Positions 62,008 to 64,000 of a stretch of 64,000 nucleotides of DNA are shown piece by piece. Under the pieces are notes generated by a model. That model worked only from the letters and a program-made list of their open reading frames with translations, had not been told where the DNA came from and ran no database searches. Numbering within the stretch: position 1 is the stretch's first letter; each line of letters starts with the position of its first letter. The stretch comes from ZC4RG30 sp046347045. GTDB taxonomy: Bacteria > Pseudomonadota > Gammaproteobacteria > Steroidobacterales > Steroidobacteraceae. A program made the position numbers and the translations under genes. Where the stretch lies: contig JAXMGX010000002.1 of NCBI GenBank assembly GCA_046347045.1, positions 62,001 through 126,000 on the forward strand, given 5' to 3'.

Positions 62008-62610
62008 TTGGAGCTGAACACTTCCGCGGCCGCGGAGCGCAATCGCACGCCCATCGGCGAGCAGTTGCTGCAATTGCTGCCTGCCAGCGGCCGCGTGCTG
62101 GAAATCGCCTCCGGCACGGGGCAACACGTGGCGCACTTCGCGCAGCTTCTGCCAGGCATCGACTGGCAACCCAGCGACCGCGGCAGCGAGGATCTCGCCC
62201 AGATCGAAGCGCGCCGCCTGCTGTGTGCCCTTGCCAACATCCGGCCCGCGGTGCGGCTCGACGTGCTCGATCAACCCTGGCCCGTGAACGGGCCTTTCGA
62301 TGCCGTGCTGTGCATCAACATGATCCACATTTCACCGTGGGAAACCACGGCAGCGCTGTTCACGGGTGCAGGGCGGCTCACGCTCGCCGGCTCGGGACAG
62401 GTGATCCTCTACGGTCCGTTCCGCGAAGGCGGGCGCCACACGGCGCCGTCGAACGAAGCCTTCGAGCAGTGGCTGAAGGACAAGGATGCGCGCTTCGGCG
62501 TGCGCAATCTCGAAGACGTGGAGGCAGTTGCACGCCGCCACGGGTTTGCACGCGCGCACCTGGCGCGCCTGCCGGCCAACAACCTGCTACTGGCTTTTCG
62601 CAGCCTCTAG
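62008..62610 (+). CDS. DUF938 SAM-dependent methyltransferase
   Basis: A 200-residue protein of the DUF938 family. The SAM motif is VLEIASGTGQHVAHFA (around 30-45), followed by 'WQPSDRG', 'FDAVLCINMIHISPW' and 'LYGPFREGGRHTAPSN'. The substrate of this family is not known. It starts with TTG, two bases after the zinc-ribbon stop. The last 24 bases overlap the convergent aminopeptidase gene. Confidence 0.9.
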   Translation: MELNTSAAAERNRTPIGEQLLQLLPASGRVLEIASGTGQHVAHFAQLLPGIDWQPSDRGSEDLAQIEARRLLCALANIRPAVRLDVLDQPWPVNGPFDAVLCINMIHISPWETTAALFTGAGRLTLAGSGQVILYGPFREGGRHTAPSNEAFEQWLKDKDARFGVRNLEDVEAVARRHGFARAHLARLPANNLLLAFRSL

Positions 62611-64000
62611 CTTCACGACTTTGTCGACGCTGCCCACCGTCACCGAGTGGTAGCCGGGCCGCGCGGCCGTGTAGATGCGCTGCGCCAATGCCCTGCCCCA
62701 GTCGCCCTGCGCCATCAGATCCGTGTACAGCGGCAACACGAACTTGCGACGGCCCATGCCGGTGAGGAAGTCGCCGAGATTTGCCTCGGCCGGCGCATAG
62801 CGGTTGGCAATGGCCAGCCGCAGCCACGCGAACCGCACTTCGCTGTTGCGCTGTGCGTCGAGGTTCATGGCCTGCGACAGCGCGGCGAGCTGAGCGGAAG
62901 TGAGCTTGCGCGGCAGACGGTTCAGGAAGCGCACACGCTGCCAGGTGTTCCAGTTCTTCACTTCGTCGGCGCCGATGCCCTTCGCGGCAAAGGCCGCGGC
63001 GCGCTGGTCAATGGCCGCCAGCAGCGGCGAAACCACATGCACTGCGTTGTCGGGCAGTCCCGGCTGATACACCCATTCATCGAGCCGGAGCTTCTGCTCC
63101 AGCGCCGCGTCGCCCTTGATCAGATGCTCGCGCAGGTCCGCCAGGAAGCCGGATGACACCTGCGGCTGGAAGGCATGGCGGTCGAAGTAGTCCTTCAGGT
63201 AGGCATCCCAGCGTTCGCGCCCCACGGCCGCCTCGATGGTGCGCAGGAAGGTGGCGCCCTTTTCGTAGGCGATGTCCGTCATGCCGTCATCGGGATTGCG
63301 GCCCGCGAGGTCGAGGTGCAGCCGGGTGTCGGGCGACTTGGGGCCACCGAGTTCGCGGATGGTGTCGTTGAGGTCGTCCCAGCGCAGGTCGGCGAGCATG
63401 TCCGCCGTTTCCTTGCCGTAGACCTTTTCCATGATGCGGTTCTCGAAGTAGTCGGTGAAACCTTCGTTCAGCCAGAAATCCGCCCAGGTGGCATTGGTGA
63501 CGAGATTGCCCGACCAGCTATGCGCCAGCTCATGCGCCACCAGGCTGACCAGCGAGCGGTCGCCGGCGATGATGGTGGGCGTGGCGAAGGTCAGCCGCGG
63601 GTTCTCCATTCCGCCGAAGGGGAAGGACGGCGGCAGCACCAGCAGGTCGTAACGGCCCCAGCGGTACGGCCCATACAGCGACTCGGCGGCCGACACCATC
63701 TTCTCGATGTCGACCAGCTCATTGGCCGCCGCCGCCAGCCGCGAGGGTTCGGTGAACACGCCGGTGCGTGCGCCCAGCGACTGGAATCCCAGCTCGCCGA
63801 CGGCGATGGCGATGAGATAGGGCGCCACCGGGTGGTCCATGCGGTAGCGCCATTCGCGCAGGCCGCCGGCGATGTCGCGCGGCTCGGCGGTGCGCTCGGC
63901 GCTCATCACCACGGTGAGCGCGGCCGGCGCGCGGATGACGGCCTCCCAGGTCTGGCGGATCCCGGGGCTGTCCTGCGTGGGCACCCAGCTTCGCGTCAGG
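62587..64000 (-). CDS. M1-family aminopeptidase (partial, N-terminus beyond window)
   Basis: The last 471 or so residues of a leukotriene-A4-hydrolase-like zinc aminopeptidase. 'FPFGGMENPRLTF' gives the GxMEN exopeptidase motif, HELAHSW with the third ligand in NEGFTDYFE gives the zinc site, and 'YEKGATFL' contains the conserved Tyr region. The reading frame stays open to the right edge, where the sequence (SWVPTQDSPGIRQTWEA) matches the family's conserved N-terminal part, so the start lies outside. It cuts N-terminal residues from peptides. Confidence 0.95.
   Translation of the reverse strand, partial: LTRSWVPTQDSPGIRQTWEAVIRAPAALTVVMSAERTAEPRDIAGGLREWRYRMDHPVAPYLIAIAVGELGFQSLGARTGVFTEPSRLAAAANELVDIEKMVSAAESLYGPYRWGRYDLLVLPPSFPFGGMENPRLTFATPTIIAGDRSLVSLVAHELAHSWSGNLVTNATWADFWLNEGFTDYFENRIMEKVYGKETADMLADLRWDDLNDTIRELGGPKSPDTRLHLDLAGRNPDDGMTDIAYEKGATFLRTIEAAVGRERWDAYLKDYFDRHAFQPQVSSGFLADLREHLIKGDAALEQKLRLDEWVYQPGLPDNAVHVVSPLLAAIDQRAAAFAAKGIGADEVKNWNTWQRVRFLNRLPRKLTSAQLAALSQAMNLDAQRNSEVRFAWLRLAIANRYAPAEANLGDFLTGMGRRKFVLPLYTDLMAQGDWGRALAQRIYTAARPGYHSVTVGSVDKVVKLEAAKSQ

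Overview
The window is compact, high-GC chromosomal DNA from what looks like an aerobic gammaproteobacterium. The gene set (sthA, hemF, htpX, proBA, TonB uptake, bactofilin, tesB, typA) and style suggest Steroidobacter, Nevskia or Xanthomonas-like relatives, but the genus cannot be fixed from the sequence alone. No gene-free stretch exceeds about 240 bases. I see no rRNA, insertion sequence, prophage or CRISPR array, and one tRNA (Arg-TCG).

Layout. 1-9158: a DUF4197 protein and a hydroxypyruvate isomerase-like protein, then two PQQ/cytochrome c dehydrogenases flanking hemF, a lignostilbene-type carotenoid oxygenase and an SDR. 9169-14790: tandem universal stress protein, lactate dehydrogenase-like flavoenzyme, mmsA, an SDR lacking its catalytic Ser, and MoeB with a rhodanese domain. 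14808-19709 (minus): a methyl-cycle run of ferredoxin, adenosine kinase-like protein, metK, SAH riboswitch, ahcY and folD. 19765-23577 (minus): a thiamine uptake operon of TPP riboswitch, TonB receptor, YkoF-like protein, PnuT-type permease and kinase. 23630-27779: PhzF-like protein, gamma carbonic anhydrase, an eroded serine hydrolase, a ModF-like double ATPase and tRNA-Arg. 28282-32321: molybdenum cofactor operon moeA-moaA-moaC-(mobA+moaD)-moaE, with MobA and MoaD in one reading frame. 32322-41738: proBA, an extremely acidic small protein, htpX, a cyclopropane-fatty-acid-synthase-like enzyme, an FAD-linked oxidase, TesB and a ferredoxin-NADP reductase. 41811-53706: MarR, an ABC exporter coupled to a membrane winged-helix regulator, typA, rhomboid, a diguanylate cyclase, an MsbA-like exporter, sthA, def and an RRM protein. 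53936-60902 (minus): a Tat-exported molybdenum hydroxylase with cytochrome b, two small unknown proteins, an esterase and a LigW-like decarboxylase. 61143-64000: bactofilin, zinc-ribbon protein, methyltransferase and a partial M1 aminopeptidase.

How the genes connect. Two metabolite-sensing riboswitches control salvage or recycling (SAH to homocysteine and adenosine; thiamine import). The Moco operon and MoeB supply the cofactor needed by the molybdenum hydroxylase at 56.8-60.9 kb. The lignostilbene-type oxygenase, the LigW-like decarboxylase and the periplasmic PaoABC-like enzyme together hint at use of lignin-derived or other aromatic compounds; this is inference. The most distinctive items are the MobA-MoaD fusion with an internal ribosome-binding site, the Mo-hydroxylase/cytochrome b operon with its 51- and 129-residue unknowns, the winged-helix regulator coupled to an ABC exporter, the apparently leaderless divergent MarR promoter pair, and the moeA start codon lying in the loop of a perfect hairpin.
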